From the NCBI GenBank assembly GCA_024742415.1, contig JANSYN010000014.1:1-64000 (forward strand): a DNA stretch of 64,000 nt, written 5' to 3'. Within the stretch, counting starts at the first letter, position 1. The number at the start of each line of letters is the position of its first letter. This document shows positions 1 through 8,994 of this stretch, piece by piece. The notes below the pieces were generated by a model that saw only the letters and a program-made list of their open reading frames with translations, did no database searches and was not told the origin of the DNA. The stretch comes from Gammaproteobacteria bacterium. Lineage in GTDB: Bacteria > Pseudomonadota > Gammaproteobacteria > Pseudomonadales > Halieaceae. The position numbers and the translations under genes are program-made.

Positions 1-40
1 CCTTCGCGTGTTTCTTTCCTTTCCGCCCAGTGTACCCGGG

Positions 41-166
41 CCACCGCGCCAGACCGCCCCAAGCCCCGGCCCCAACCTTCGGCCACCGCACCAGATCACC
101 CCAGGCCCCGGCCCCAACCTTCGGCCACCGCGCCAAACCGCCTCAATCCAGGCCCCCAGCCCCAGT
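41..166. repeat. 42-bp tandem repeat, about three copies
   Basis: Copies begin at 41, 83 and 125. The first two are nearly identical and the third decays after about 25 bases. The unit is C-rich on the plus strand, so the minus strand carries closely spaced runs of three to five G with short loops, a pattern that could form a G-quadruplex. It lies just beyond the stop codon of the FetB-like gene, in the 215 bases before that gene's end, where I see no credible gene. A plus-strand reading frame spans it but has the Pro-rich composition expected of translated repeat and continues antisense through the permease gene. Confidence 0.8.
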
Positions 167-215
167 TCCACGCCCAGACTCCAAAGCCCGACGCAAACCC
201 ACAGCCACCTAAAAA

Positions 216-947
216 CTAAGGTGCTGGAGTGCCCCGGTCACGCAGCACCTGCCCCTTGCACATCGCCAGGAAAATCGCCGTGGAGATACCGGCCGACGCA
301 AAGATCATACACATCACCAAAATCTGGTAACGGGCCGCAATGTAAGGGGCCACGCCGGAAAGAATCTGCCCGGTCATCATTCCGGGCAGTGAGACAACAC
401 CCACCGCCAGCAGCGAGTTGATCACCGGGATCATCGACGCCTGGTAAGCCACCAATCGGGCGGACGCCCAATCTGCACCGTGATTGAGTTCGGCCAGCAG
501 GCGCTCTGCCGCCAGGCTGACGGAGGTCATCGCGTTGGCAAACACCATGCCGGCAAGCGGGATCATGTAGCGCGGCATAAACCAGGGCTCAAGCTGCAAT
601 ACAAGCTGGGTAACAAGGCCCAGGGTCAGGCCGCCGCCGACAACAATAGCCACCAGTGACGACGCCAGCAGCCGCGCGCGACTGTGCTTTACCGTTCCCA
701 GTGCGATCCAGGCAGAAGCCAGCAGCATGATCAGCAGTACCAGGCTGATCAGCCAGGCGTCACCCGCACCGAATATCCAGGCCAGTACGTAACCGATCAA
801 CAACAACTGCACCAGCATTCTCGCCAGCGCATACAGTGCATTGCTCACGCCAAAGGACCACTTGAGCAGTATCAGCAAGGTGATGAGAACGGGAATCAGG
901 GCCAGCGACAACTGCGGCAGTGACAGGGTAAGTACAGGGTCTGCCAT
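216..947 (-). CDS. fetB: FetB-like ABC transporter permease (UPF0014 family)
   Basis: A 243-residue inner-membrane protein with about seven hydrophobic segments. It matches the FetB/UPF0014 permeases along its length, including the late SLPGMMTGQILSG segment and the preceding MIPLAGMVFANAMTSVSL region typical of the family. In E. coli FetAB is linked to iron export and oxidative-stress resistance. The ATG at 947 was chosen over one nine codons upstream because family members begin close to the first membrane segment. The ATPase partner FetA is not next to it within the window: upstream is an unrelated small gene, and the 215 bases downstream hold a repeat. The partner may lie beyond the window edge or elsewhere. 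Confidence 0.8.
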   Translation of the reverse strand: MADPVLTLSLPQLSLALIPVLITLLILLKWSFGVSNALYALARMLVQLLLIGYVLAWIFGAGDAWLISLVLLIMLLASAWIALGTVKHSRARLLASSLVAIVVGGGLTLGLVTQLVLQLEPWFMPRYMIPLAGMVFANAMTSVSLAAERLLAELNHGADWASARLVAYQASMIPVINSLLAVGVVSLPGMMTGQILSGVAPYIAARYQILVMCMIFASAGISTAIFLAMCKGQVLRDRGTPAP

Positions 948-1057
948 GTGTGCAGGCTCGCGATATCGATGCACTCCATGCTAGCGACCCTGTAGGAGAT
1001 GTCCAGCGAGCGAACCTCCCACTGTCACTGGGCAGCGCGCGAGCAGAACGACAAATT

Positions 1058-1092
1058 GTATTAAATAAGATCTTTAACTTATTGTAATTTAT
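1058..1092. promoter_or_regulatory. AT-rich inverted repeat upstream of the FetB-like gene
   Basis: AATAAG (1064-1069) and CTTATT (1078-1083) form a 6-bp inverted repeat around an 8-base AT-rich centre, inside a strongly AT-rich patch in an otherwise GC-rich region. It lies about 115 bases upstream of the permease start and just past the stop of the preceding minus-strand gene. It could hold the permease promoter or operator, or be the end of the upstream transcript. It does not match the 19-bp Fur consensus. Confidence 0.3.
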
Positions 1093-1104
1093 ATATTTTT
1101 TATC

Positions 1105-1512
1105 TCATGCTTCGGCTTCCGTAAAGCCCAGCCCCAATACCGTTGCTACTGCCAGCGCCGCCCATAACAATTCCTGCAGGTACGTGCCCAGCAGGAAGAT
1201 CACCGTCGTTGTGGCCACCAGCGCGATGAGGCGTTCGGCCATTCTGCGCGGCGAGAAATGCCTGGCGTCTTGCCTGGGACGGCCCATACGGTGCAGCAGC
1301 TTGCGCACGATCTGCCGTTCTACCCTGCGGTGGAGTTGTACCCGCGCGGGCGCCTTGCGCGGCGCCGGTACGGTTTGCGCGGGCGTTATCCACCGCGGCG
1401 GGCGCAAACGGGTTGTGACAGCGCCTGTGGCACGATCACTTACCGGCGGCCGGGTTGTTGCCTGTGTCTCTGCCTGCAGGGTAACTGCGCGCATTATTGC
1501 TGTGCTTGCCAT
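1105..1512 (-). CDS. Small basic protein with C-terminal membrane segments
   Basis: A 135-residue protein of unknown function. The first 90 or so residues are rich in Arg, Pro, Ala and Thr and look disordered. The last 35 form hydrophobic segments (RLIALVATTTVIFLLGTYL and a following Ala/Leu/Val stretch) suggesting a membrane hairpin with a cytoplasmic basic tail. The ATG at 1512 is preceded by AGGAG at a six-base distance, which favours it over a start 33 codons upstream. I recognise no family. It diverges from the VWA lipoprotein gene that starts at 1691. It could be a lineage-specific protein; its existence rests mainly on the ribosome site and the membrane segment. Confidence 0.5.
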   Translation of the reverse strand: MASTAIMRAVTLQAETQATTRPPVSDRATGAVTTRLRPPRWITPAQTVPAPRKAPARVQLHRRVERQIVRKLLHRMGRPRQDARHFSPRRMAERLIALVATTTVIFLLGTYLQELLWAALAVATVLGLGFTEAEA

Positions 1513-1690
1513 GGCGGGCTCCTGAGCCTTGTGGTGTGCATGCCCCATCATCTGCCGGCGTGGCTTCTGAGGCCATCTGTCTCCTTTTCGATGCGATTGA
1601 AAAGGCGACACATTTTTTTCACCTGGCGTTAACCCCGTTTCCGTCTCCGCTGCGATTAACCATCAACACCCACAGAAAGAGGCGTTTGCC

Positions 1691-3451
1691 ATGAAAACGA
1701 GAATGACCCTGATCAGCTTTACCCTGATGACCCTGTTCGCGGGCGGCTGTGCTGAACAAACCACGGAGATAGAGGATATTGTTGATGGTGTTCCGCCACC
1801 GGTCATCGCGCCGCTGCCGTTGCCTGAGCAGGAGCATGACCTTGCCAGGACACCCGGATCGCCTCCCGAGAGCGACACAGTGGCGGGTGATACGAACACC
1901 GGACTGCGCGCGAAGTCAGAGCGCGTTCAAGAGCAGCCCGCTTTTGTTTCGGCACCTGCCAAGCGCTTTGACGCGTCGCACTATCAGCTGCCGCCATCGA
2001 CTGGCCTTCAGCCCTATGCGGCCGATCGAGAAAACTACCTGCATTACGCGGTCAACGGCGTCAAACAGGTAGCACAGGAGCCCGTGTCTACCTTCAGTAT
2101 TGACGTGGATACCGCAGGCTATGCCAATGTGCGTCGCATGCTGGTGCAGGAAGGTCGGCTGCCCCCAGGAGACGCCGTGCGACTCGAGGAGATGATCAAC
2201 TACTTCAGCTACGGCTACCCGGCACCGGCGAGCACTGACGAACCCTTTCGCGTACACACGGAACTGGCTGTTGCTCCGTGGAGCACGCAGCACCACTTGC
2301 TGCAGATCGGGCTCAAGGGATTCGAACCTGACCTGGCCGAGCGGCCGGCTGCGAACCTGGTCTTTCTGATTGATGTATCAGGCAGTATGCGAGCCCCGAA
2401 CAAGCTGGGTCTGGTCAAGCATTCATTACGCCTGCTGGTGAACAATATGACTGCACAGGACCGCATTGCCATCGCCGTCTACGCAGGCGCGGCAGGTACC
2501 GTGCTGGAAAGCACACCAGGCGATCAGAAAGCCACTATTCTGCGGGCGATTGACGCCCTGGAAGCCGGCGGCAGCACCCACGGCAGCGCCGGCATCAAAC
2601 TGGCTTACAACCTGGCTGAGCAACACGCGATCAGCGGCGGCATCAACCGCGTGATTATCGCCTCTGATGGTGACATGAACGTCGGCACGGTGAATCTGGA
2701 GGCGCTCAAAGACCTCATCGAGCAGAAGCGCGCAACCGGCATCGCCCTGACCACCCTGGGCTTTGGCGCAGGCAACTACAACTATGCGCTGATGGAGCAA
2801 CTGGCCGATGTAGGCAATGGCAACGCAGCCTACATTGACAGCCTCAAGGAAGCCCAGAAAGTCCTGGTCAACGAGATGCAGTCGACCCTGTTGACGATCG
2901 CATCAGACGTAAAGATACAGGTCGAGTTCAATCCTGCCCTGGTCAGCGAATACCGGCTGATCGGTTATGAAAACCGTATGCTCAATCGCGAGGATTTCAA
3001 TAACGACAAGGTCGATGCCGGCGAAATCGGCGCCGGCCACACGGTGACAGCGCTGTATGAAATTGTGCTCAGGGGCAGCGGAGGTGAACGCATTGATGAT
3101 TTGCGCTACGCTGCCGGCAGGCCTGCCAACGCGGGCAACAAGAGTGAGGAGCTGGCGCACATCAAACTGCGCTACAAGACACCCGGCGCAAAAACCAGCA
3201 AACTGCTCACGCAGACGGTGGCGCTGTCGGACGACATCGGGGCCTTGCGAAACAGCTCAAACGACCTGCGATTTGCCGCGAGCGTTGCAGGCTTTGGCCA
3301 ATTGCTGCAAGGCGGTACTTTTACCGGCCAGTGGAGCTATGACGACGCCCTGGCACTGGCCAGGCAGTCGCGGGGTGATGATCTTCACGGCTATCGCAGT
3401 GAACTGATTCACCTGATCGAACTGGCGCAGTCTCTATCGACGAGATCATGA
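1691..3451 (+). CDS. YfbK-like von Willebrand factor A lipoprotein
   Basis: A 586-residue exported lipoprotein with lipobox FAGGC (Cys20). A low-complexity linker of about 80 residues is followed by the von_Willebrand/YfbK N-terminal region (about 110-200), a VWA domain from about 222 with the metal-ion site DVSGS at 228-232, and a C-terminal DUF3520-like region. This order is that of YfbK-type proteins, which are thought to bind protein partners through the MIDAS metal; no enzyme activity is expected. The gene sits 25 bases upstream of an ECF sigma factor and a membrane protein on the same strand, so it probably belongs to a cell-surface stress or signalling unit. That role is inference. Confidence 0.9.
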   Translation: MKTRMTLISFTLMTLFAGGCAEQTTEIEDIVDGVPPPVIAPLPLPEQEHDLARTPGSPPESDTVAGDTNTGLRAKSERVQEQPAFVSAPAKRFDASHYQLPPSTGLQPYAADRENYLHYAVNGVKQVAQEPVSTFSIDVDTAGYANVRRMLVQEGRLPPGDAVRLEEMINYFSYGYPAPASTDEPFRVHTELAVAPWSTQHHLLQIGLKGFEPDLAERPAANLVFLIDVSGSMRAPNKLGLVKHSLRLLVNNMTAQDRIAIAVYAGAAGTVLESTPGDQKATILRAIDALEAGGSTHGSAGIKLAYNLAEQHAISGGINRVIIASDGDMNVGTVNLEALKDLIEQKRATGIALTTLGFGAGNYNYALMEQLADVGNGNAAYIDSLKEAQKVLVNEMQSTLLTIASDVKIQVEFNPALVSEYRLIGYENRMLNREDFNNDKVDAGEIGAGHTVTALYEIVLRGSGGERIDDLRYAAGRPANAGNKSEELAHIKLRYKTPGAKTSKLLTQTVALSDDIGALRNSSNDLRFAASVAGFGQLLQGGTFTGQWSYDDALALARQSRGDDLHGYRSELIHLIELAQSLSTRS

Positions 3452-3476
3452 TGCATTCTCAAGCACCACCACAACG

Positions 3477-4088
3477 ATGTCGTCGCTAGCCCATCGTGTA
3501 GCACAGCAACTGCAGCCCCGGCTGCAGTACCCGCTTCGACATCGACTGCGCAGTGATGAGGCGCTGATGCTTGCCTACCGCAAGGGTGACGTCAGCGCTT
3601 TTGAGTGCCTGTACGCGCGCCACAAGGATGAACTGTTCAGTTTTATTTATCGCTCAGGTGGCCATGGCGCCGCGATAGAAGAGGTCGCGCAGGAAGCCTG
3701 GGAGGCCGTAGTACGTTCTGCGACACGCTATGTACCCAGCGCCAGCTTTCGCACCTGGCTTTACCAGATCGCACGACAACGGCTGGCAGATTACTGGCGC
3801 CGGCGCGACAACCGCCATGCCCTGCTGTCTGACCAAGACATTCCCGAGGCAGCCGATAGCAGTGCGGAACCTGCTGCAGAACATGACAACTTCAGCGCTA
3901 TTGAGGCGCGCGTCATGCGCGCGATCGGCACACTGCCACTGGAGCAGCGCGACGCGCTGCTGCTTAAGGAGCAGGGATTTTCACTGGCCGAGATCGCTGA
4001 CATCACCGGGGATGGGCAGGAGACGGTTAAGAGCCGCCTGCGCTACGCCCGCGCGCAGTTGCGCGAACAGTTGGGAGACGAGTTATGA
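3477..4088 (+). CDS. ECF-family RNA polymerase sigma factor
   Basis: A 203-residue sigma-70 family protein of ECF type. Region 2 covers about residues 27-95 (DEALMLAYRKGDVSAFECLY through FRTWLYQIARQRLADYWRR). A variable acidic linker follows, then region 4 (about 140-200) with LPLEQRDALLLKEQGFSLAE and the recognition helix TVKSRLRYAR. It should direct core polymerase to a small regulon. The downstream gene overlaps its stop by four bases (ATGA), the classic arrangement for a sigma factor and its membrane partner. The VWA lipoprotein immediately upstream is probably co-transcribed. The target promoter and trigger cannot be read from the sequence. Confidence 0.93.
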   Translation: MSSLAHRVAQQLQPRLQYPLRHRLRSDEALMLAYRKGDVSAFECLYARHKDELFSFIYRSGGHGAAIEEVAQEAWEAVVRSATRYVPSASFRTWLYQIARQRLADYWRRRDNRHALLSDQDIPEAADSSAEPAAEHDNFSAIEARVMRAIGTLPLEQRDALLLKEQGFSLAEIADITGDGQETVKSRLRYARAQLREQLGDEL

Positions 4089-5023
4089 AACGGCGCAAAC
4101 CCGCAGACACGTTGCCACTGCCGCAGCGACGCTCGCCGCAGGAACTGGACGACAACATCCTGGCGTATGCACGTAAGCACGCCCCGCATCGCCGTAGCTT
4201 CACCCCCGGCGCCTGGATGGGCACACTCGCCGCGGCAGGTATTGCGGGTGTGGCGTTACTGATCGCACTGCCGCAACAGACCCAACAGTTCGCGGATGAC
4301 GCTGTACGGGACGAACCAGTCTCTGCCGCGCTGCGAATGGAAGACGCACTGGCGCCGCCAGAGTTGCGCACGGATGCACCGCGGTCCGAAGCAGTATCCG
4401 TTCAAAGCCCGGCGGTCGTCGCGGCGCGCGCCCAGGAACAGCACCTGCATGACGCCAGCAACAGCTCCCTGCCTGCAACGCAGGCCAAGGCAACACTAGA
4501 GGGGCCACACAGGGATTCCGCAGCGCGCGCGGGCGCCAGCCAGGCGACACGGCACGCAGCACAGGACAAGGTTGATACGGAGGTTCCAGCTGGCAGCCCG
4601 CTGGGCACGCAGGCGCAACCATCTCCCAGCGCTGCTGCACCAATGCTCGCGGAGTCCTTTGAGGCCCACGCGGCCAGCCTCGGCATTAAGCCCCTGCAAA
4701 GCAACATGGACCCCAACGCGCATGCGTCGCTGGCTGCACCCGGTGACGCCGAGAGCAGCGACCCTGCACCGGCAGCAAAAAAGAGCGCGCCGTCATCCGG
4801 TGCGAGGCACAGCACACCCACAGATGCGAAAACTGACATCCAGCGGGCGCTGCAGGCGTGCAGGCCGTTTTTGCCGGCAAGGCCGGCGGCGCCGGGCGAG
4901 GCGGCGCAGCAATGCTATCAGGTGTTCAAGTCAGCGTGCGAAGACTGTGCGCTACCGCAAACACTGGAGCAGGCACTGGAGCATGAAATCGCTGATCCTG
5001 CGCCGGTCTCAACGCAGCGTTAA
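4085..5023 (+). CDS. Single-span membrane protein, putative anti-sigma regulator
   Basis: A 312-residue protein. A short cytoplasmic N-terminus (about 45 residues, with QELDDNILAYARKHAP as in many sigma-partner proteins) is followed by one membrane segment (about 45-65) and a long Ala/Pro/Ser-rich periplasmic region. The C-terminal 45 residues form a small domain with four Cys (CRPF, QQCYQVF, SACEDCAL) that may make disulphides. The start overlaps the sigma factor stop by four bases, so translation is probably coupled. No zinc-type ZAS motif (HxxxCxxC) is visible, so if it restrains the sigma factor it does so by another N-terminal fold. The function is inferred from position and topology. 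Confidence 0.7.
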   Translation: MKRRKPADTLPLPQRRSPQELDDNILAYARKHAPHRRSFTPGAWMGTLAAAGIAGVALLIALPQQTQQFADDAVRDEPVSAALRMEDALAPPELRTDAPRSEAVSVQSPAVVAARAQEQHLHDASNSSLPATQAKATLEGPHRDSAARAGASQATRHAAQDKVDTEVPAGSPLGTQAQPSPSAAAPMLAESFEAHAASLGIKPLQSNMDPNAHASLAAPGDAESSDPAPAAKKSAPSSGARHSTPTDAKTDIQRALQACRPFLPARPAAPGEAAQQCYQVFKSACEDCALPQTLEQALEHEIADPAPVSTQR

Positions 5024-5111
5024 ACAGGCGCCTCGCCCCTTCCCCGCAGTCCGCTCAAGGCAGGCCTGCGGGATGCACGCAACAATGCCTGGACGTGGGG
5101 CACAGCGACAC

Positions 5112-6014
5112 CTAGACGTTGGGCACAGCGAAAGTGTCGCAGGCAGCAAAATCGCCATTTTCGAAGCCCATTCGAAACCACTTCACGCGCTGTGCCGAGG
5201 TGCCGTGCGTAAAGCTGTCCGGAACCACCTGCCTGCCGGCCTCTTTCTGCAAGCGGTCGTCGCCTATGGCAGTGGCGGCGCGTAGTGCTTCTTCCAGGTC
5301 ACCCGGATCCAGCAGGTTACGCTGCTGATTGGCCGCGTAACCCCAAAGGCCCGCAAAGCAATCAGCCTGTAATTCCTGCCGCACCGACAGAGCATTGACT
5401 TCGGCCTGACTGCGCCCCTGGCCTGCGGCGCGCACCTGCTGGCTGATACCCAACAGTGTTTGTACGTGATGGCCCACTTCATGAGCCACCACATAGGCCT
5501 GGGCAAAATCGCCCGGTGCACCATAGCGACGGGCCAGATCATTGAAGAATGTAAGATCGATGTACAGCTTTTGATCGCCAGGACAATAAAACGGCCCCAC
5601 CGCTGACGACGCGCTACCGCAGGCAGACGACACACTATTGCTGAACAACACCAGCGTCGGCTCTCGGTACTGCCTGCCCTGCGCGGCAAAAATCGCGCGC
5701 CAGGTGTCTTCGGTGTCGGCCAGCACAACCGAGACAAACGCTTTGGCCTCGTCATTGGCCGGGCTGGATTGCACAGGGGCGGTAGCAACCGCACCGCCTG
5801 CTCCACCCAGCAAGGAGAGCACATCAACACCCATCATGCGCGCACCGATAACCAGTGCAATGCCACCGAACAGGATGACGCGGCCGCGCTTGCTGCGCAG
5901 CAGCATTGGCAAAAACCGCAGGGCGGCCGGCGCCAGGCCGGCTGCTCCCACCGGGCGCGACTGGCCCCGCCGGTCCTCAACGTTGCTGCTTTGCCTGCGT
6001 CCTTTCCACTGCAT
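5112..6014 (-). CDS. ypfJ: YpfJ-family neutral zinc metallopeptidase
   Basis: A 300-residue protein of the YpfJ/KPN_02809 family. It opens with the family-typical MQWKGRRQSSNVEDRRG, has one membrane segment at about 46-66, and carries the zinc-binding and catalytic HEVGHH motif at 178-183, followed by the QVRAAGQGRSQAE region. The catalytic domain should face the periplasm. The ATG at 6014 is supported by GGGAG upstream and by the conserved N-terminus; an earlier start eight codons upstream is unlikely. The substrate is unknown. It diverges from the HerA-like gene at 6107 across a 92-base gap. Confidence 0.9.
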   Translation of the reverse strand: MQWKGRRQSSNVEDRRGQSRPVGAAGLAPAALRFLPMLLRSKRGRVILFGGIALVIGARMMGVDVLSLLGGAGGAVATAPVQSSPANDEAKAFVSVVLADTEDTWRAIFAAQGRQYREPTLVLFSNSVSSACGSASSAVGPFYCPGDQKLYIDLTFFNDLARRYGAPGDFAQAYVVAHEVGHHVQTLLGISQQVRAAGQGRSQAEVNALSVRQELQADCFAGLWGYAANQQRNLLDPGDLEEALRAATAIGDDRLQKEAGRQVVPDSFTHGTSAQRVKWFRMGFENGDFAACDTFAVPNV

Positions 6015-6106
6015 GAGATTCTCCCTGCCCCTGTCCACTGTGGAGCCGCTTGATTATACTCACGGGACCATCGCACGACAGTGCCCACCGCAAGGATATT
6101 GACAGA

Positions 6107-7567
6107 ATGAGTGAAGGTATACTCATTGGCGGCTCGGATGCCGGCAAGATTTTTCTCAACCCGCGCTACGCCAACCGCCACGGACTGATCGCCGGCGCCA
6201 CCGGCACCGGCAAAACAGTGACCTTGCAGTGTCTTGCCGAGGGCTTCTCCGACCTGGGGATTCCGGTTTTCCTGGCAGACGTCAAGGGGGACATTTCCGG
6301 CATGAGTCAGCCTGGCAAGCCACACCCCAAAGTGGATGAACGCGTGACAAAGATCGGCATTGAGGGGTACCAGCAGCGCGGCTACCCGGTGGCCTTCTGG
6401 GACTTGTTCGGCACCAGCGGCACGCCGGTGCGCTCTACCGTGAGCGAGATGGGCCCGCAACTGCTTGCACGCCTGCTCGACCTCAATGAAACCCAGGAAA
6501 GCGTGATGACACTGGTATTCGAGTTTGCCGACAACGAGGGCATGCTGCTGGTTGACCTGGCTGACCTGCGCTCGACCCTGGAATACCTGGGCGATCATGG
6601 CAAAGAGCTAGGTGCAGCTTTTGGGGTATCGCGGGCCTCAGTCAACGCCATTTTGCGGCGCCTGTTGATGCTGGAACGCGAAGGCGGCAAACATTTTTTT
6701 GGTGAGCCGGCCCTGCAACTTGAAGATTTTATGGGCACCAGCCGTGACGGACGTGGCACGATCAACCTGTTGGCGGCGGACAAACTCATCATGAATCCGC
6801 GCGTCTATTCAACCTTTCTACTGTGGCTGCTCTCGGAGCTCTTTGAGAATCTCCCCGAGCTGGGTGATCCCGAGCAACCGATCATGGTGTTCTTCTTTGA
6901 CGAGGCGCACCTGTTGTTTAACGATGCACCCAAGGCACTACTGGAGAAGATCGAGCAGGTGGTGCGCCTGATCCGTTCCAAAGGCGTCGGCGTGTATTTC
7001 ATTACCCAGAGCCCGGGCGATATTCCCGATACCGTGCTGGCACAGCTGGGCAACCGCGTGCAGCACGCGCTGCGCGCCTACACGCCCAAGGAACGTAAAG
7101 TCGTGAAGGTAGCCGCAGAATCGTTTCGCGAAAATCCGGCACTGGATACCGCCACGGTCATTACACAGATGGGGGTCGGCGAGGCCCTGGTGTCCACCCT
7201 GCAGGACAAGGGCATACCGGCGCCGGTGCAGCGCGTATTGGTGCGGCCGCCCCACTCGCGCATGGGCAAGGCAACCAAAGCGGAGCGCGATGCCATTCTT
7301 GCCAACGACATCAACCAGAAGCGCTACAAAGAGCCGGTTGATCCACGCTCCGCGCATGAAATTCTCGCCGAACGGGCCGCTGCCCGACAGCAGGCTGAGC
7401 AGCAGGCTGAGCTGGCCAGGCGCGAGGCAAAAACCACCGGCACCAGGCGCAGCTCGCGCAGCCGCGAAAGCGCCGGTGAAGCGTTTTTCAAGAGTATGGC
7501 GCGCGCCGCTGGCAGCAGCATCGGCCGCAAGCTCTTCAGGGGCGTATTGGGTTCACTGCTCAAATAG
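6107..7567 (+). CDS. yjgR: HerA-like ATPase (DUF853, YjgR family)
   Basis: A 486-residue soluble P-loop ATPase of the HerA/FtsK superfamily. Walker A is GATGTGKT at 30-37 and Walker B is MVFFFDEAHLLF near 275. The C-terminal part ends in a Gln/Arg-rich linker and a short tail with FKSMARAAGSSIGRKLFRGVLGSLLK-type residues, as in YjgR proteins. The start at 6107 is preferred over one 19 codons upstream because MSEGILIGGS is the family start and AAGGA lies ten bases before it. The biological role of the family is not established; it lacks the NurA nuclease partner typical of archaeal HerA nearby. Confidence 0.88.
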   Translation: MSEGILIGGSDAGKIFLNPRYANRHGLIAGATGTGKTVTLQCLAEGFSDLGIPVFLADVKGDISGMSQPGKPHPKVDERVTKIGIEGYQQRGYPVAFWDLFGTSGTPVRSTVSEMGPQLLARLLDLNETQESVMTLVFEFADNEGMLLVDLADLRSTLEYLGDHGKELGAAFGVSRASVNAILRRLLMLEREGGKHFFGEPALQLEDFMGTSRDGRGTINLLAADKLIMNPRVYSTFLLWLLSELFENLPELGDPEQPIMVFFFDEAHLLFNDAPKALLEKIEQVVRLIRSKGVGVYFITQSPGDIPDTVLAQLGNRVQHALRAYTPKERKVVKVAAESFRENPALDTATVITQMGVGEALVSTLQDKGIPAPVQRVLVRPPHSRMGKATKAERDAILANDINQKRYKEPVDPRSAHEILAERAAARQQAEQQAELARREAKTTGTRRSSRSRESAGEAFFKSMARAAGSSIGRKLFRGVLGSLLK

Positions 7568-7625
7568 CCCGGACGCCGGGCTCACACCCGGGGCCCGCAC
7601 TTGCGCACCTTGTCACTATGCGCGC

Positions 7626-8564
7626 CTAGGCGCCTAGCAGGCGATTGAACACGCTCACAACGCCAAATACACTAGCACCGGCAAGCATACCCAGCACCAG
7701 CCCACCCAGCGACGGCATCAGCATGGCCAGCAGCGGCCCTACCACCGCCAGGGGCTCGGCGACGGCGGCAAGCTGCGCCAGCCAGGCATCCAGCGCATGT
7801 ACGCCATGAATCAGGATGCCGCCTCCGACCAGGAACATGGCGATGGTTCCTACCACGCCCAGGGCTTTCATCAGCCACGGCGCAAAGCGCAGCAGGCCCC
7901 GGCCAAGTGAACGCTGGAAACCACGCCAGGCGGATTCGCCTTCAAGCTCCAGCAGGTAAACACCGGCGTCGTCCATCTTCACGATGGCGGCGACCAACCC
8001 GTACACGCCGATGGTCATGACCAGGGCGATAACGCAAAGTACGAGCACCTGTGTGGTGAACGGCATCTGCGAAACAATACCCAGGGTGAGCACAATAATT
8101 TCGGCAGACAGAATGAAGTCGGTTCGAATGGCGCCGCGTATTCGCTTCTTCTCGAAATCGACCAGGCTCTCGGGCGAATCGCCCAGGCGTTGCAGCAACT
8201 GCGCGTGGTGCTGAGCTTCCTCAGTGCGATGCAGGAAGGGATGGACAAGCTTCTCAAACCCCTCAAAACATAGATACAAGCCACCGAGCATCAGCAGCGG
8301 TGTGATTAGCCAGGGAGCGATCACCGCAATGGCCAGTGCGGCAGGCACTAGGATCGCCTTGTTCAGCAGTGAGCCCTTGGCGACGGCCCATACCACAGGC
8401 AGTTCGCGCTCGGCGCGCACGCCGGTGACCTTCTCGGCATTCACCGCCAGGTCGTCACCAAGTACCCCTGCTGTTTTTTTCGCGGCGACCTTGGTCATGG
8501 TCGCCACGTCATCCAGCACGGTAGCGATGTCGTCGAGCAGTAAGAGCAAACTACCGCCGGCCAT
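7626..8564 (-). CDS. DUF808 family membrane protein (YedI-like)
   Basis: A 312-residue inner-membrane protein with the typical DUF808 start MAGGSLLLLLDDIATVLDDV and the following MTKVAAKKTAGVLGDDLAVNA segment. About six to seven hydrophobic segments follow. The family is widespread in Proteobacteria and has no assigned function. The stop codon lies inside a 12-bp perfect palindrome (GCGCCTAGGCGC). The next gene upstream on the same strand is the VOC protein, whose start is about 430 bases away, so co-transcription is possible but not shown. Confidence 0.85.
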   Translation of the reverse strand: MAGGSLLLLLDDIATVLDDVATMTKVAAKKTAGVLGDDLAVNAEKVTGVRAERELPVVWAVAKGSLLNKAILVPAALAIAVIAPWLITPLLMLGGLYLCFEGFEKLVHPFLHRTEEAQHHAQLLQRLGDSPESLVDFEKKRIRGAIRTDFILSAEIIVLTLGIVSQMPFTTQVLVLCVIALVMTIGVYGLVAAIVKMDDAGVYLLELEGESAWRGFQRSLGRGLLRFAPWLMKALGVVGTIAMFLVGGGILIHGVHALDAWLAQLAAVAEPLAVVGPLLAMLMPSLGGLVLGMLAGASVFGVVSVFNRLLGA

Positions 8565-8625
8565 TATCGAGCGCTCCCGCTAGCGTACAAACCACAGCGG
8601 GCGCCGAGGCGCCCATTGATCGTGT

Positions 8626-8994
8626 TTAACCCAGGTGGCAAAAACACATCTTGTTACCATCAGGGTCGCGGAAGTAGGCGCCGTAAAACCCGTCCATGCG
8701 CTGTCCCGGCGCGCCCTCGTCCGTGGCTCCCATAGCCAGCGCCTTGGCATGCATCTGGTCTACCAATTCCCTCGAGCCTGGTGATATAGCGACCATATTG
8801 CCGTTGCCAGGATGCGGAGCGCCCTCATCGAAGGGGACACAAATAGACAACATTGCGCCGCCGTCCGCCGAACCCAGCATCGCTATACGGCCCAGATCCA
8901 TGAGTACGCTAACGCCCATATCGCTGAGCAGGTCACCGTAGAAGGCCTTGGCTTTCTCCATGTCACTGACGCCGATGGTGGTATAGGTGATCAT
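8626..8994 (-). CDS. VOC (glyoxalase/bleomycin-resistance fold) protein
   Basis: A 122-residue protein of the vicinal oxygen chelate superfamily: MITYTTIGVSDMEKAKAFYGDLL is the first beta-alpha-beta unit and MDGFYGAYFRDPDGNKMCF the last. It is about the length of a two-motif monomer that would pair as a dimer to make the metal site. Members include glyoxalase I, dioxygenases and antibiotic-binding proteins, so the substrate cannot be assigned. AAGGAG precedes the ATG. It is the last gene before a 790-base region without protein genes. Confidence 0.85.
   Translation of the reverse strand: MITYTTIGVSDMEKAKAFYGDLLSDMGVSVLMDLGRIAMLGSADGGAMLSICVPFDEGAPHPGNGNMVAISPGSRELVDQMHAKALAMGATDEGAPGQRMDGFYGAYFRDPDGNKMCFCHLG

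Noticed and set aside
8-421. Plus-strand reading frame across the 42-bp repeats
   Set aside because: Its Pro-rich translation is only the repeat read as codons, it runs antisense through the FetB-like gene, and it has no ribosome site.
7566-7582. Terminator after the HerA-like gene
   Set aside because: A perfect 7-bp hairpin (AGCCCGG/CCGGGCT) follows the stop codon, but no T run follows it on either strand.
8600-8615. Terminator after the VOC gene
   Set aside because: GGGCGCC/GGCGCCC can form a hairpin, but the loop is only two bases and there is no U tract in the minus direction.
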